A stretch of DNA of 41,330 bases from Prevotella sp. DNF00663 (GTDB lineage: Bacteria; Bacteroidota; Bacteroidia; Bacteroidales; Bacteroidaceae): the NCBI RefSeq assembly GCF_001553265.1, contig NZ_KQ960583.1, positions 1-41,330 on the forward strand, in the 5' to 3' direction. Position 1 is the first letter of the stretch; each line of letters starts with the position of its first letter. Position numbers and translations under genes: made by a program. This document shows positions 9,102-16,712 of this stretch, piece by piece. The notes beneath the pieces are model-generated. The model saw nothing but the letters and a program-made list of their open reading frames with translations. It was not told the DNA's origin and searched no databases.

Positions 9102-9267
9102 CGATATTAGATGGCAGTGAATTTAGTTGAAAATTTTGAAACAATCTTGAATTGATTATTAATTAATCTAAAAATAGCTCTAAAACATACAAACCTATAT
9201 AAAAGCTGCATGAATATACTTTAAATCGCTATAGTCATGGTATTTAGTGACTTGACTACGTTTTTAT
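9102..9267. other. Leader/promoter region of the first SusC gene
   Basis: This AT-rich stretch must contain the promoter of the minus-strand SusC gene. The best candidate is TAGGTTTG on the minus strand (9197-9190), which fits TAnnTTTG, but no clear -33 TTTG lies 19-21 bases upstream. That promoter would leave a leader of about 85 bases. No gene, riboswitch or terminator is evident. Confidence 0.4.
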
Positions 9268-9417
9268 TCACTCTTAACTCATCACTCTCAAATTTCTGCA
9301 AAGCCCTAGCAGTCTTGTTGTTCGGGCTCTGCAGCAATCCTGAAAAGGCTTGGCAGCAATGTTGCGGCGTCCTTGCAGTGAGTTAAGAGTGAGGAGTTAG
9401 GAGTGAGAAGTGGATGG
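9268..9417. mobile_element. MITE-like element, repeat family A copy 1
   Basis: A perfect 14-bp inverted repeat (9268-9281 and 9379-9392, TCACTCTTAACTCA) bounds about 97 bases rich in GCAGCAAT and TGCAAAGCC modules. The right flank AGTTAGGAGTGaGAAGTGgATGG nearly equals the right end of the copy at 16364-16540. No coding frame is present. It lies between the divergent SusC and dapB genes. Confidence 0.65.
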
Positions 9418-9506
9418 TTTGAGGATGAAAGAGATACTGATTCAAATTACAAATGGAATGAGATGAGATGAAAAATGTGACAAAAGCGAGAAAATAGAAA
9501 GGATTC

Positions 9507-9538
9507 TTTTGCTTTTTATCTGATTTACAGTACCTTTG
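9507..9538 (+). promoter_or_regulatory. dapB promoter
   Basis: TTTTG (9507-9511), a 19-base spacer and TACCTTTG (9531-9538) form a textbook Bacteroidetes primary-sigma promoter. The expected leader of dapB is about 40 bases. Confidence 0.85.
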
Positions 9539-9586
9539 CAGATATACGAGTATGAACGAAAATGAGAATAAAATAAAGCATCAAAA

Positions 9587-10351
9587 ATGAGAATAGCATT
9601 AATCGGTTATGGCAAGATGGGCAAGATGATAGAACAGATTGCCAAAGCTCGCGGCCATGAAATCGTGAGTATTATAGATATTGACAACATACAGGACTTT
9701 GACAGTCCGGCTTTCGCTTCGGCTGATGTTGCTATCGAGTTTACCAATCCCACAGCGGCTTACGACAACTATCTGCGTGCGTTTAAGCATCATGTGAAGG
9801 TGGTTTCGGGCAGCACGGGATGGATGAGCGAACATAAGACCGATGTAGAACGGTTGTGTAATGACGAGGGACAGACTTTGTTTTGGGCTTCCAATTTCTC
9901 GGTTGGTGTGGCCATTTTCTCTGCCGTGAATCGCTATTTGGCCAAGATTATGAACGGTTTCCCACAGTATCAGGTAGAGATGGAGGAGACCCATCATATC
10001 CATAAACTTGATGCGCCGTCGGGAACTGCTATCACTTTGGCTGAGGAAATCATCGACCGACTCGACAGGAAAGACACGTGGGTGAAGGGAGAACAGCATA
10101 ATGCCGATGGCACTGTGACCGGAACGAACCATGTGGCAGCTAATGAGTTGGCTATAGCGAGCGTTCGTCGCGACGAAGTTCCGGGTATTCACACCATCAC
10201 TTACGATAGTGAGGCCGACAAGATTGTGATTTCTCACGATGCACATAGCCGTAAAGGATTTGCGTTGGGGGCTGTACTGGCTGCCGAGTATACCAAAGAC
10301 CATACGGGATTGCTTACTACCAGTGATTTGTTTAAAGAAGTATTGGGCTGA
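9587..10351 (+). CDS. dapB: 4-hydroxy-tetrahydrodipicolinate reductase DapB
   Basis: This 254-residue enzyme performs the NAD(P)H-dependent reduction step of the diaminopimelate/lysine pathway in the cytoplasm. The N-terminal nucleotide-binding motif is IALIGYGKMGKMIEQ. The catalytic and substrate-binding segment ETHHIHKLDAPSGTA holds the conserved His-His pair and Lys, and the C-terminal VPGIHTITYDSEAD and SHDAHSRKGFALGA blocks are also present. The length is normal for the family. It has its own strong promoter, and lepB follows after a 177-base gap that carries a palindromic repeat, so lepB may be partly uncoupled. Confidence 0.97.
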   Translation: MRIALIGYGKMGKMIEQIAKARGHEIVSIIDIDNIQDFDSPAFASADVAIEFTNPTAAYDNYLRAFKHHVKVVSGSTGWMSEHKTDVERLCNDEGQTLFWASNFSVGVAIFSAVNRYLAKIMNGFPQYQVEMEETHHIHKLDAPSGTAITLAEEIIDRLDRKDTWVKGEQHNADGTVTGTNHVAANELAIASVRRDEVPGIHTITYDSEADKIVISHDAHSRKGFALGAVLAAEYTKDHTGLLTTSDLFKEVLG

Positions 10352-10375
10352 GAAAATATAAATCTGGCTTTCGCA

Positions 10376-10505
10376 AGTTGAAGGATATTGAGGAGATAAC
10401 GAAAGGTAATGGGGACTAAGGGAAGGTAACGGGAGGTAACAGGAGATAACGGACATTTGTCCGATAACTCCCTTTGAACTCCTTTCTAACTCCTTCTTAA
10501 TTCCC
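10376..10505. repeat. Palindromic repeat, family B copy 1
   Basis: The centre is the stem CGGACA-TT-TGTCCG (10450-10463). The left arm is a degenerate tandem of about 10-base units of the type GGTAACGGGA (10400-10450). The right arm is pyrimidine-rich and roughly complementary (ATAACTCC, GAACTCC, TAACTCC). Related copies, each centred on GACANNTGTC, lie at 14901-15017 and 18818-18847. Confidence 0.55.
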
Positions 10506-10528
10506 AAAATTAGACCGATTAAAAGATT

Positions 10529-11977
10529 ATGATAGACAAAGAAAAAGCTAAACTGAATATGAAAGTACAATGGACTAAGTTTGTCGTTGTACTGGTATTG
10601 TATCTTATATTCCTCTTTTGGTTAAAGAGTTGGTTGGGATTGATAGTTATTCCCTTTATATACGACGTGTATATATCAAAGAAGATACGCTGGCAATGGT
10701 GGAAAGATGCCGAAGGTCCGGTGCGATTTATCATGAGTTGGGTAGATGCTTTGGTGTTCGCGCTGGTGGCAGTGTACTTCATCAATCTCTTCTTCTTTCA
10801 GAATTTCGTTATTCCTTCTTCCTCTTTGGAGAAGTCGTTGCTTACGGGAGATTATCTGTTTGTGAGCAAAGTGAGCTACGGTCCGCGCATTCCGCAGACT
10901 CCACTCACTATGCCTTTGACGCAACACACGTTGCCCGGTATCAATGTGAAGAGCTATTTGGACTGGCCACATTGGGAATATCGTCGTGTGAAGGGTCTAG
11001 GTAATGTGAAGCTCAATGATATTGTAGTGTTCAATTATCCTGCCGGTGACACGCTTGTCAACGAAGAACAATGGCAGCAGAGCGACTTCTATCAGATGGC
11101 ATATTCATTTGGTCAGCAGCTCGTGGAACAACAACAAGGCCTGTTACCCAACTTGGCTGAGCTTACTCGGGAGCAGCAATACGAATATTTTGGGCAGATA
11201 TATGCCGTTGGTCGCAACTATATAGCGAATAATCCGAAAGACTATGGAGACATTATCACACGTCCCACAGACCGTCGCGAGAACTATGTGAAGCGTTGTG
11301 TGGGCTTACCCGGCCAAACGTTGCAGATTAAAAACCACATCGTCTACCTTGATGGCAAGGCCAATAAGGAACCGGATAATGTGCAATATACTTACTATGT
11401 GAAGTTGAAGAAGCCCATGCCCGAAGAGGTGATGGCCGAATTGGGTATTTCAATGGAAGATATGATGAGCTTGAATCAGGCTGGTTTCTTGCCTCTGACC
11501 AAGAAGGCTTACGAGGCATTGAAGGCTCGTAAAGACCTCGTGGCAAGCATCCGACTGAATACTGATGCTACTACGGGCGACCTTTATCCGCTCAATGGCT
11601 ATACGGGATGGACTCGTGACAACTACGGTCCCATCTGGATTCCGAAGAAAGGAGCTACTGTGAAGCTTACGATGGATAATATAGCAGTCTACGAACGTCC
11701 CATCCGTACCTACGAAGGTAACGACTTAAAGGTGACCAATGGGCAGATATACATCAACGGAAAACTTGCCAACAGCTATACATTCAAGATGGATTACTAC
11801 TGGATGATGGGCGACAACCGTCACAACTCGGCCGACTCGCGCTATTGGGGATTCGTTCCCGAAGACCACATCGTGGGTAAACCTATCTTCATTTGGTGGT
11901 CGCACGACCCCGATCACAAGGGCTTTAGCGGTATCAGATGGAGCAGATTGTTCAGTTTGGTAGATAATATTAAGTAA
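10529..11977 (+). CDS. lepB: Signal peptidase I
   Basis: This 482-residue inner-membrane protease cleaves signal peptides of exported proteins. Two N-terminal membrane segments lie at about 12-50 and 70-95. Catalytic Ser99 sits in PSSSLEKSLLTGDYLFVSK and the catalytic Lys255 in NYVKRCVGLPGQ. The C-terminal box MMGDNRHNSADSRYWG and the end FIWWS complete the family set. The large insert between the Ser and Lys boxes is usual in Bacteroidetes LepB (about 480 residues). It is followed by a catalytically degenerate paralogue and a WbqC-like gene. Confidence 0.95.
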   Translation: MIDKEKAKLNMKVQWTKFVVVLVLYLIFLFWLKSWLGLIVIPFIYDVYISKKIRWQWWKDAEGPVRFIMSWVDALVFALVAVYFINLFFFQNFVIPSSSLEKSLLTGDYLFVSKVSYGPRIPQTPLTMPLTQHTLPGINVKSYLDWPHWEYRRVKGLGNVKLNDIVVFNYPAGDTLVNEEQWQQSDFYQMAYSFGQQLVEQQQGLLPNLAELTREQQYEYFGQIYAVGRNYIANNPKDYGDIITRPTDRRENYVKRCVGLPGQTLQIKNHIVYLDGKANKEPDNVQYTYYVKLKKPMPEEVMAELGISMEDMMSLNQAGFLPLTKKAYEALKARKDLVASIRLNTDATTGDLYPLNGYTGWTRDNYGPIWIPKKGATVKLTMDNIAVYERPIRTYEGNDLKVTNGQIYINGKLANSYTFKMDYYWMMGDNRHNSADSRYWGFVPEDHIVGKPIFIWWSHDPDHKGFSGIRWSRLFSLVDNIK

Positions 11978-11990
11978 GTGATAATGGGAA

Positions 11991-12090
11991 ATTGAAAATG
12001 GATAATGATGATATGATGAGCAGCATTGTGATTCTCTGAATATTAGTCCTGCTTTCCCTTATCCGCATTTCATAATTATCCATTCTCAAT
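11991..12090. repeat. 20-bp inverted repeat between lepB and its paralogue
   Basis: ATTGAAAATGGATAATGATG (11991-12010) is complementary at 18 of 20 positions to 12071-12090, with a 60-base loop. The 3' arm is followed by AAT-rich DNA, not a T-tract. It ends 22 bases before the GTG start of the next gene, so it could affect its translation. Confidence 0.6.
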
Positions 12091-12112
12091 GATGAATTAT
12101 TAATAAAGAAAA

Positions 12113-12520
12113 GTGCGCTTCCCTTTCAAGTTCATATTGGGGCTTGTGGCGGCTGTTTTGCTGATGTTGGCCGTCAGGGCATACGCTTTCACCGTTTATA
12201 CAGTGACAGATTCGGCTCTCAGGCCGATGCTTAAGACAGGCGATAGGGTGATGGTGGATAGATTTATACACCGAAAATTGAAGCCGGGGGCGATGGTGGT
12301 GTTCCATCAACAAGGTACTATCATTGGTCGGGTAGAGGCTCTTCCCGGTGATACCATCACTCTACGAGGCACGCACTATCTTGTTCCGACGCGCTGTTGT
12401 CAGCGTTGTCAGAGCGCAGACTGTAAACTCTATTTGGTCAATACGGGCAAAGACCGACGGCTGGTGTACCAACACCAAATGGTTGGACAGGCTTTCCGAT
12501 TATTCTATCTACCATGGTAA
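12113..12520 (+). CDS. Signal-peptidase-like (S26) protein lacking the catalytic dyad
   Basis: This 135-residue protein resembles a short signal peptidase I. It has one N-terminal membrane segment (about 7-26), then TDSALRPMLKTGDRVMVD (32-49), GRVEALPGDTITL (72-84) and the C-terminal HQMVGQAFRLFYLPW. Aligned on the invariant TGD, the catalytic Ser of LepB falls on Ala35; Ser34 is one place off. Aligned on LPGD, the catalytic Lys falls on Gly72. The GDNRxxSxDSR box is missing, and a CCQRCQSADC cysteine cluster (95-104) stands in its region. It is therefore probably not a protease; a LepB-associated or scaffold role is a guess. The start is GTG, because no in-frame ATG lies upstream before a stop. 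Its stop overlaps the next gene by 7 bases. Confidence 0.82.
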   Translation: MRFPFKFILGLVAAVLLMLAVRAYAFTVYTVTDSALRPMLKTGDRVMVDRFIHRKLKPGAMVVFHQQGTIIGRVEALPGDTITLRGTHYLVPTRCCQRCQSADCKLYLVNTGKDRRLVYQHQMVGQAFRLFYLPW

Positions 12521-13128
12521 AGAACGCAATACTCACTTCCTCATACTTCGGACCGGTGCAGTGGTATCAGAAACTGAACCGTTATGGCGTGTGTTTCATC
12601 GAACAACACGACAATTTTGTGAAGCAAACGTACCGTAATCGGTGCACGATAGCGACGGCCAATGGCTTGCAATCGCTCACCGTACCGGTGGAACGAACCG
12701 ATAATTTGAAGTGTCCGATGCGCGATGTACAGATAAGTGACCATGGCAACTGGCGTCATATCCACTGGAATGCATTATTGAGTGCTTATGGAGAAAGCCC
12801 TTTCTTCGAGTTCTATTCCGATGATTTGCGCCCTTTCTTTGAACGAAAATGGAAGTATCTCTTTGATTTCAACATGGAAATCATGGAGAAAATGTGCAGT
12901 TTATTAGACATAGAACCGACGGTAAAACTTACCTCTTCGTACATGGATGAGGCCGAAGGGTATGCCGATTTTCGTGAGGTGATTCGGCCGAAGCATCCCG
13001 GTGAGGATGCCGAATTTGTTGCTAAACCGTATTATCAAGTCTATTTGCAGCGACATGGATTCCAACCTAACCTTAGTATCTTAGACCTCTTGTTCAATGA
13101 AGGTAACGAGAGTGTACTCTACTTGTAA
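12514..13128 (+). CDS. WbqC-like family protein
   Basis: This 204-residue protein matches the WbqC-like family, found in some O-antigen clusters; its biochemical role is not settled. Family features include the start AILTSSYFGPVQWYQKL, then YRNRCTIATANG, LTVPVER, the HWNALLSAYGESPFFEFY segment and late SILDLLFNEG. The ATG lies within the last codons of the signal-peptidase-like gene, so translation is likely coupled. The order lepB, paralogue, WbqC suggests a link to the cell envelope. This is inference. Confidence 0.88.
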   Translation: MVKNAILTSSYFGPVQWYQKLNRYGVCFIEQHDNFVKQTYRNRCTIATANGLQSLTVPVERTDNLKCPMRDVQISDHGNWRHIHWNALLSAYGESPFFEFYSDDLRPFFERKWKYLFDFNMEIMEKMCSLLDIEPTVKLTSSYMDEAEGYADFREVIRPKHPGEDAEFVAKPYYQVYLQRHGFQPNLSILDLLFNEGNESVLYL

Positions 13129-13145
13129 TAACTAAACTAAATCAA

Positions 13146-14804
13146 ATGAAAAGAATTATTGTATCAATGCTGGCGTTTTGCTTGGTAATAGGCGCAAGTG
13201 CGCAAGACCAACCACGCGTAAAAGTGGCACAAGGTGTGCTGCAAGGTACTGAAATTTCGGGTATTAAAGTTTTCAAGGGTGTACCTTACGCAGCACCACC
13301 TGTAGGTGATTTGCGTTGGAAAGCGCCACAACCGTTGGCTGCTTGGGACGGTGTGAGGATGGCAGATGACTTCGGTCCCGACCCCATGCAGGAACCGATA
13401 TTTGGTGATATGAACTTCGGTGCGAAGACAAAAAGCGAAGATTGTCTTTATCTTAACGTCTGGACGCCCGCTAAAACCATGCAGGAGAAGTTGCCGGTGT
13501 TGGTATATTTCAATGGTGGCGGACTGATGGCAGGAAGCGGAAGTGAGCCTCGTTACGCCGGACTGAACATGGCTCGACGTGGTATAGTGGGCATCACGGT
13601 AAACTATCGCGAGGGTATTTTCGGCTTCTTCTCGCATCCCGAACTCTCTAAGGAGGCCTCGTATAAAGGGTCGGGTAACTACGGTTACATGGATCAGGCA
13701 GCTGCTTTACAATGGTTGCAACAGAATGTGGCAGCTTTTGGAGGCGATCCTAAACGCATTACTATCGTGGGCGAATCGGCTGGTTCGGTGTCGGTGAGCG
13801 CCTTGATGGCATCACCTATGGCCAAAGGAACATTCTCTCAAGTCATTGGTTCGAGTGGTGCTATTGTGGGATTGTTGCATAATGAGGTCGACAAGAAAGG
13901 TAATCTATACATCGCTTATGGTCAGTTACCATCGCTCAAAGAGGCTGAAAGCGAGGGTGTCAAGACTATGAAAAAGATTGGTTGTAAGAGTTTGAAGGAG
14001 CTAAGAGCCATGCCTGCCGAGGAATTGATGACCCAAGCAGGTGTCAGAAGCATGTCGCGCGGAACAGTAGACGGCCTTTTCTTCACCGAGCAACCGGAGG
14101 AAGTGTTCAAGAAAGGTGAGCAAGCACAGGTGCCACTGCTTATCGGTGGTACCTCGAAAGAGGCTGCTGCGTGGTCTGTTTTGCTTGGCGGTGCTCCCAC
14201 ATTGGAGACGGTCAAGGCTCGTATCACGCCACTTTTCGGCGATGCAACCGACGAGATGTTGCAGTTATATGGCTTTCATAACGATGCCGACTTGTTCAAA
14301 GAGCCGGGCACACTGATTGGTTCCGATATGTTTATTGCTACCAGTACGTGGCGTTTGAGCGAACTTCACCGTACCACAAGTAATTGTCCGGTGTATCGTT
14401 ATCAGTATTGTCATCCTCGTCCGGCGATGAAACAGAAAGGTTTAGTGGCCAAACTGGCCGGTGGAACATCCAAGGCTACCGATACCAAATCTACTGAACC
14501 GGTGGATGAATACATCGGAGCGAGCCACTCATCGGATATAGAATACGCCATGGGCAACCTCTCTACGAATGAAGTTTTCGACTGGAATGCCGATGATTAT
14601 GCTGTTTCCGGCATCTTCATGAACTTCTATGTGAACTTCATTAAGACCGGAAATCCCAATGGACTGGGCCTCCCCGACTGGCCCGCCATCAACGGAAAGA
14701 ATCCTGTTCCAGTGATGAAAATAGATGTAAATACGCGTGTTGAGACCAATCCTACGATGGATCGACGTTATCAACTATTCGATAAACTCGTGTTCCAAAA
14801 GTGA
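13146..14804 (+). CDS. Exported type-B carboxylesterase
   Basis: This 552-residue alpha/beta hydrolase of the carboxylesterase/lipase type B family has a signal peptide (about 1-19, ending GASAQ). It shows the EDCLYLNVWTP signature, an oxyanion GGG near residue 125, the nucleophile motif GESAGS with Ser211, and the His motif GASHSSDIEYAMGN with His461. It probably acts in the periplasm on an ester substrate that cannot be named. It starts 17 bases after WbqC, so it could be co-transcribed, and a perfect terminator follows. Confidence 0.93.
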   Translation: MKRIIVSMLAFCLVIGASAQDQPRVKVAQGVLQGTEISGIKVFKGVPYAAPPVGDLRWKAPQPLAAWDGVRMADDFGPDPMQEPIFGDMNFGAKTKSEDCLYLNVWTPAKTMQEKLPVLVYFNGGGLMAGSGSEPRYAGLNMARRGIVGITVNYREGIFGFFSHPELSKEASYKGSGNYGYMDQAAALQWLQQNVAAFGGDPKRITIVGESAGSVSVSALMASPMAKGTFSQVIGSSGAIVGLLHNEVDKKGNLYIAYGQLPSLKEAESEGVKTMKKIGCKSLKELRAMPAEELMTQAGVRSMSRGTVDGLFFTEQPEEVFKKGEQAQVPLLIGGTSKEAAAWSVLLGGAPTLETVKARITPLFGDATDEMLQLYGFHNDADLFKEPGTLIGSDMFIATSTWRLSELHRTTSNCPVYRYQYCHPRPAMKQKGLVAKLAGGTSKATDTKSTEPVDEYIGASHSSDIEYAMGNLSTNEVFDWNADDYAVSGIFMNFYVNFIKTGNPNGLGLPDWPAINGKNPVPVMKIDVNTRVETNPTMDRRYQLFDKLVFQK

Positions 14805-14820
14805 TAATACGAGTAGAAAC

Positions 14821-14866
14821 AATAAGGCCTGTGATACAATTGAGTGTCACAGGCCTTATTCATTGC
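14821..14866 (+). terminator. Terminator after the carboxylesterase gene
   Basis: AATAAGGCCTGTGA (14821-14834) and its perfect complement (14847-14860) form a 14-bp stem with a 12-base loop. T-rich DNA follows. It begins 16 bases past the stop. Confidence 0.85.
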
Positions 14867-14900
14867 TTTATTTTCGTTCCGCTATATCGCTCCACTTCGG

Positions 14901-15017
14901 AGTTATCGGGAGTTAAACGCCTTTTGGGCGTAGAAATTACGAATGAGAGTTAACGGACAAATGTCTATTGACTTTAAGGCTCTTGGAGGCTTTATCTCTC
15001 GTTTTCTCCCGATAACT
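14901..15017. repeat. Palindromic repeat, family B copy 2
   Basis: Perfect 12-bp arms AGTTATCGGGAG (14901-14912) and complement (15006-15017) enclose about 93 bases. At the centre is GACA-AA-TGTC (14956-14965), preceded by GTTAACG. A small CGCC/GGCG hairpin lies at about 14918-14930. It fills the space between the terminator and the stop of the minus-strand thioredoxin-like gene. Confidence 0.6.
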
Positions 15018-15042
15018 TCTTATCTTTCTAAACTTGAACCGT

Positions 15043-16188
15043 TTATTTTTTACCGAACAACTCGTCGAGTATAGTGTAGAATACAGGGTCTTCACCCACG
15101 ATGGTCTTTACGATTTTGCCGTCGGGACCAACGATAATTTTGGTTGGGAAGCCCTGAATGGCATAGTCGGATAGTACCTTACTGTTTTCCGGATTGTACA
15201 CATGGAGCCATGGAAGGTCGTGTTTCTTCACGGCAGCACGCCACTTCTCATCGCTATCGCGACAGTCGATGCCAAGAATTTCAAACTGTCCTCTGTACTT
15301 GTTATAATACTCTTTCATTTTTGGAATGCCTCGGATGCACCATATACACCATGAACCCCAGAAATCGAGAACCACGTATTTGCCACGCAGGCTGCTCAGG
15401 GCGAGTGGCTTTCCAGCCAAGTCATTAAGTGTAAAGTCGGGAGCTTGTACTCCTGTAGCCTGTGCCTTGCTGGCTTTCTCTTCTGCTTCGGCACGCTGTT
15501 TAGCCCTGTCTATGAAGAAAGAATAGTACGATTTCATGCGCCCGTTTTGCACTTCGGGGGTGAGAAGAGTGGCTGCTTGTTCCATCTTCTTCACGTCTTC
15601 AAGGAAGCTGATAACGACGGCACTGGCCTCATAGTCGGGATGTTGCTTGACGAAGTCGAGCATACGTTGCTGTGCCTTTTCCTCTATTTCAGCAGCTTTT
15701 TCGCGATATTCCTTCATCACCTGTTTACGATTCTCACCTGCATCCAGTCTCTTCTGAATGCCCATGCTGTATTCTTGCATCTCTTTAGATGAGTTCTCCA
15801 ACATTAGGTTCACCTCATGGTACTGTTGATAGAATTTAGAGCCACCGGTATCATAGCGTGTTTTCATGTCACCGGTCAACTCCAACGTCTCGCCGGGAAC
15901 ACCCACTACGAGCACTCTAGTTCTGTCTTGGTCGCGCATGGTAGCCGGTGTGGCCATCTGAACGTAAGAGACTTCCTTCATCGGGAGCGTGAAATCGAAG
16001 GTTCCATCCTTCAATACGACATTGGTTTGTTTAGTTTCCCCGCCGAACGTTCCATAGGCAACGACGGCCGAATCGCCGAAGTTGGCCAGTTTACCTTTGA
16101 CATGTAGCAAGTCGTCAGCGGCTTGTGCCGATACTGCACTGGCCATCATGAGGCTGGTCAGTAAGGTAGTATACAATTTTTTCTTCAT
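15043..16188 (-). CDS. Exported TlpA-type thiol-disulfide oxidoreductase
   Basis: This 381-residue protein has a signal peptide (about 1-23), an N-terminal beta-rich domain like DUF4369 (about 27-110), a helical linker (about 120-245) and a C-terminal AhpC/TSA-TlpA thioredoxin domain (about 248-380). The active site is WGSWCIWC, with Cys281 and Cys284, and the cis-proline segment is GFPTKI. Such proteins reduce or shuffle disulfides in the periplasm or act at the outer membrane. The start has a good GGAG site 5 bases upstream, and a Bacteroidetes promoter lies about 30 bases further up. Confidence 0.93.
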   Translation of the reverse strand: MKKKLYTTLLTSLMMASAVSAQAADDLLHVKGKLANFGDSAVVAYGTFGGETKQTNVVLKDGTFDFTLPMKEVSYVQMATPATMRDQDRTRVLVVGVPGETLELTGDMKTRYDTGGSKFYQQYHEVNLMLENSSKEMQEYSMGIQKRLDAGENRKQVMKEYREKAAEIEEKAQQRMLDFVKQHPDYEASAVVISFLEDVKKMEQAATLLTPEVQNGRMKSYYSFFIDRAKQRAEAEEKASKAQATGVQAPDFTLNDLAGKPLALSSLRGKYVVLDFWGSWCIWCIRGIPKMKEYYNKYRGQFEILGIDCRDSDEKWRAAVKKHDLPWLHVYNPENSKVLSDYAIQGFPTKIIVGPDGKIVKTIVGEDPVFYTILDELFGKK

Positions 16189-16217
16189 TATTTCTCCTTT
16201 TATAATTGGTTATTTTG

Positions 16218-16249
16218 CAAATATATATCGTTCTCGCTAAATACCGAAA
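16218..16249 (-). promoter_or_regulatory. Promoter of the TlpA-type gene
   Basis: On the minus strand TTTCGG begins at 16249, a 20-base spacer follows, and TATATTTG (16225-16218) is a perfect -7 box. The -33 box deviates by one base from TTTG. The start codon at 16188 leaves a leader of about 25 bases that contains GGAG. Confidence 0.75.
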
Positions 16250-16363
16250 GCATTCAAAATCTTTTCAATGTATTTAACTAAAAGCAGTTGTTTGGGGAGG
16301 TCTCGCACATGAAAGGAGGCCGTGTGCAGTAGTGTTTTTTGCCCTCATCGCAGCCAAAACAAT

Positions 16364-16540
16364 TCACTTCCCACTCTTAATTCGCCTACTTGTTAACTTG
16401 TTTAGATGTCCATTAGTTCACTGCAAGGGCGAGGCAGCGATACTGCAAAGCCTATTCGGCGATGCTGCAGAGCCGAGACAGCAAGGTTGCGAAGCCTTTG
16501 CAGCGAGTTGAGATTGAGAAGTTAGGAGTGGGAAGTGATG
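16364..16540. mobile_element. MITE-like element, repeat family A copy 2
   Basis: A perfect 13-bp terminal inverted repeat (TCACTTCCCACTC at 16364-16376, complement at 16526-16538) bounds a non-coding interior. Inside are several TGCAARGG and GCAGCNATNCTGC modules. The interior start (ACTTGTTAACTTGTTTA) resembles the copy near 36107-36125, and the right end resembles the copy at 9268-9417. The rest of this 524-base gap holds the promoter of the TlpA-type gene and the helicase terminator. Confidence 0.68.
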
Positions 16541-16622
16541 GCTTTAATGAGGTAGGATTGGCTGATTGGCGGTTTATAAGGATAGATATGGTCATTGTAT
16601 AGCGTGTTGATAGCATAACAAA

Positions 16623-16650
16623 AAGGAGGTAAGCTCGTGCCTACCTCCTT
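16623..16650 (-). terminator. Terminator of the DEAD-box helicase gene
   Basis: AAGGAGGTA (16623-16631) and TACCTCCTT (16642-16650) form a 9-bp stem with a 10-base loop. On the minus strand it is followed by TTTGTT. It lies 62 bases past the helicase stop. Confidence 0.75.
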
Positions 16651-16712
16651 GATATTTCATGAGAGCCAAACGCTCCCTATTTTCTTATCTCAATACTTTG
16701 ATTCCTTATTTT

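Noticed and set aside
9190..9197. Confident promoter call for the first SusC gene
   Set aside because: Only the -7 box fits; no -33 box at the right distance, so it is kept only as a note in the leader entry.
9599..10570. 323-codon open frame on - opposite dapB
   Set aside because: It is antisense to the well-supported dapB frame and its product shows no domain or sensible composition.
12348..12638. 96-codon frame overlapping the pseudo-peptidase and WbqC genes
   Set aside because: Out of frame with both supported genes and without recognisable features.
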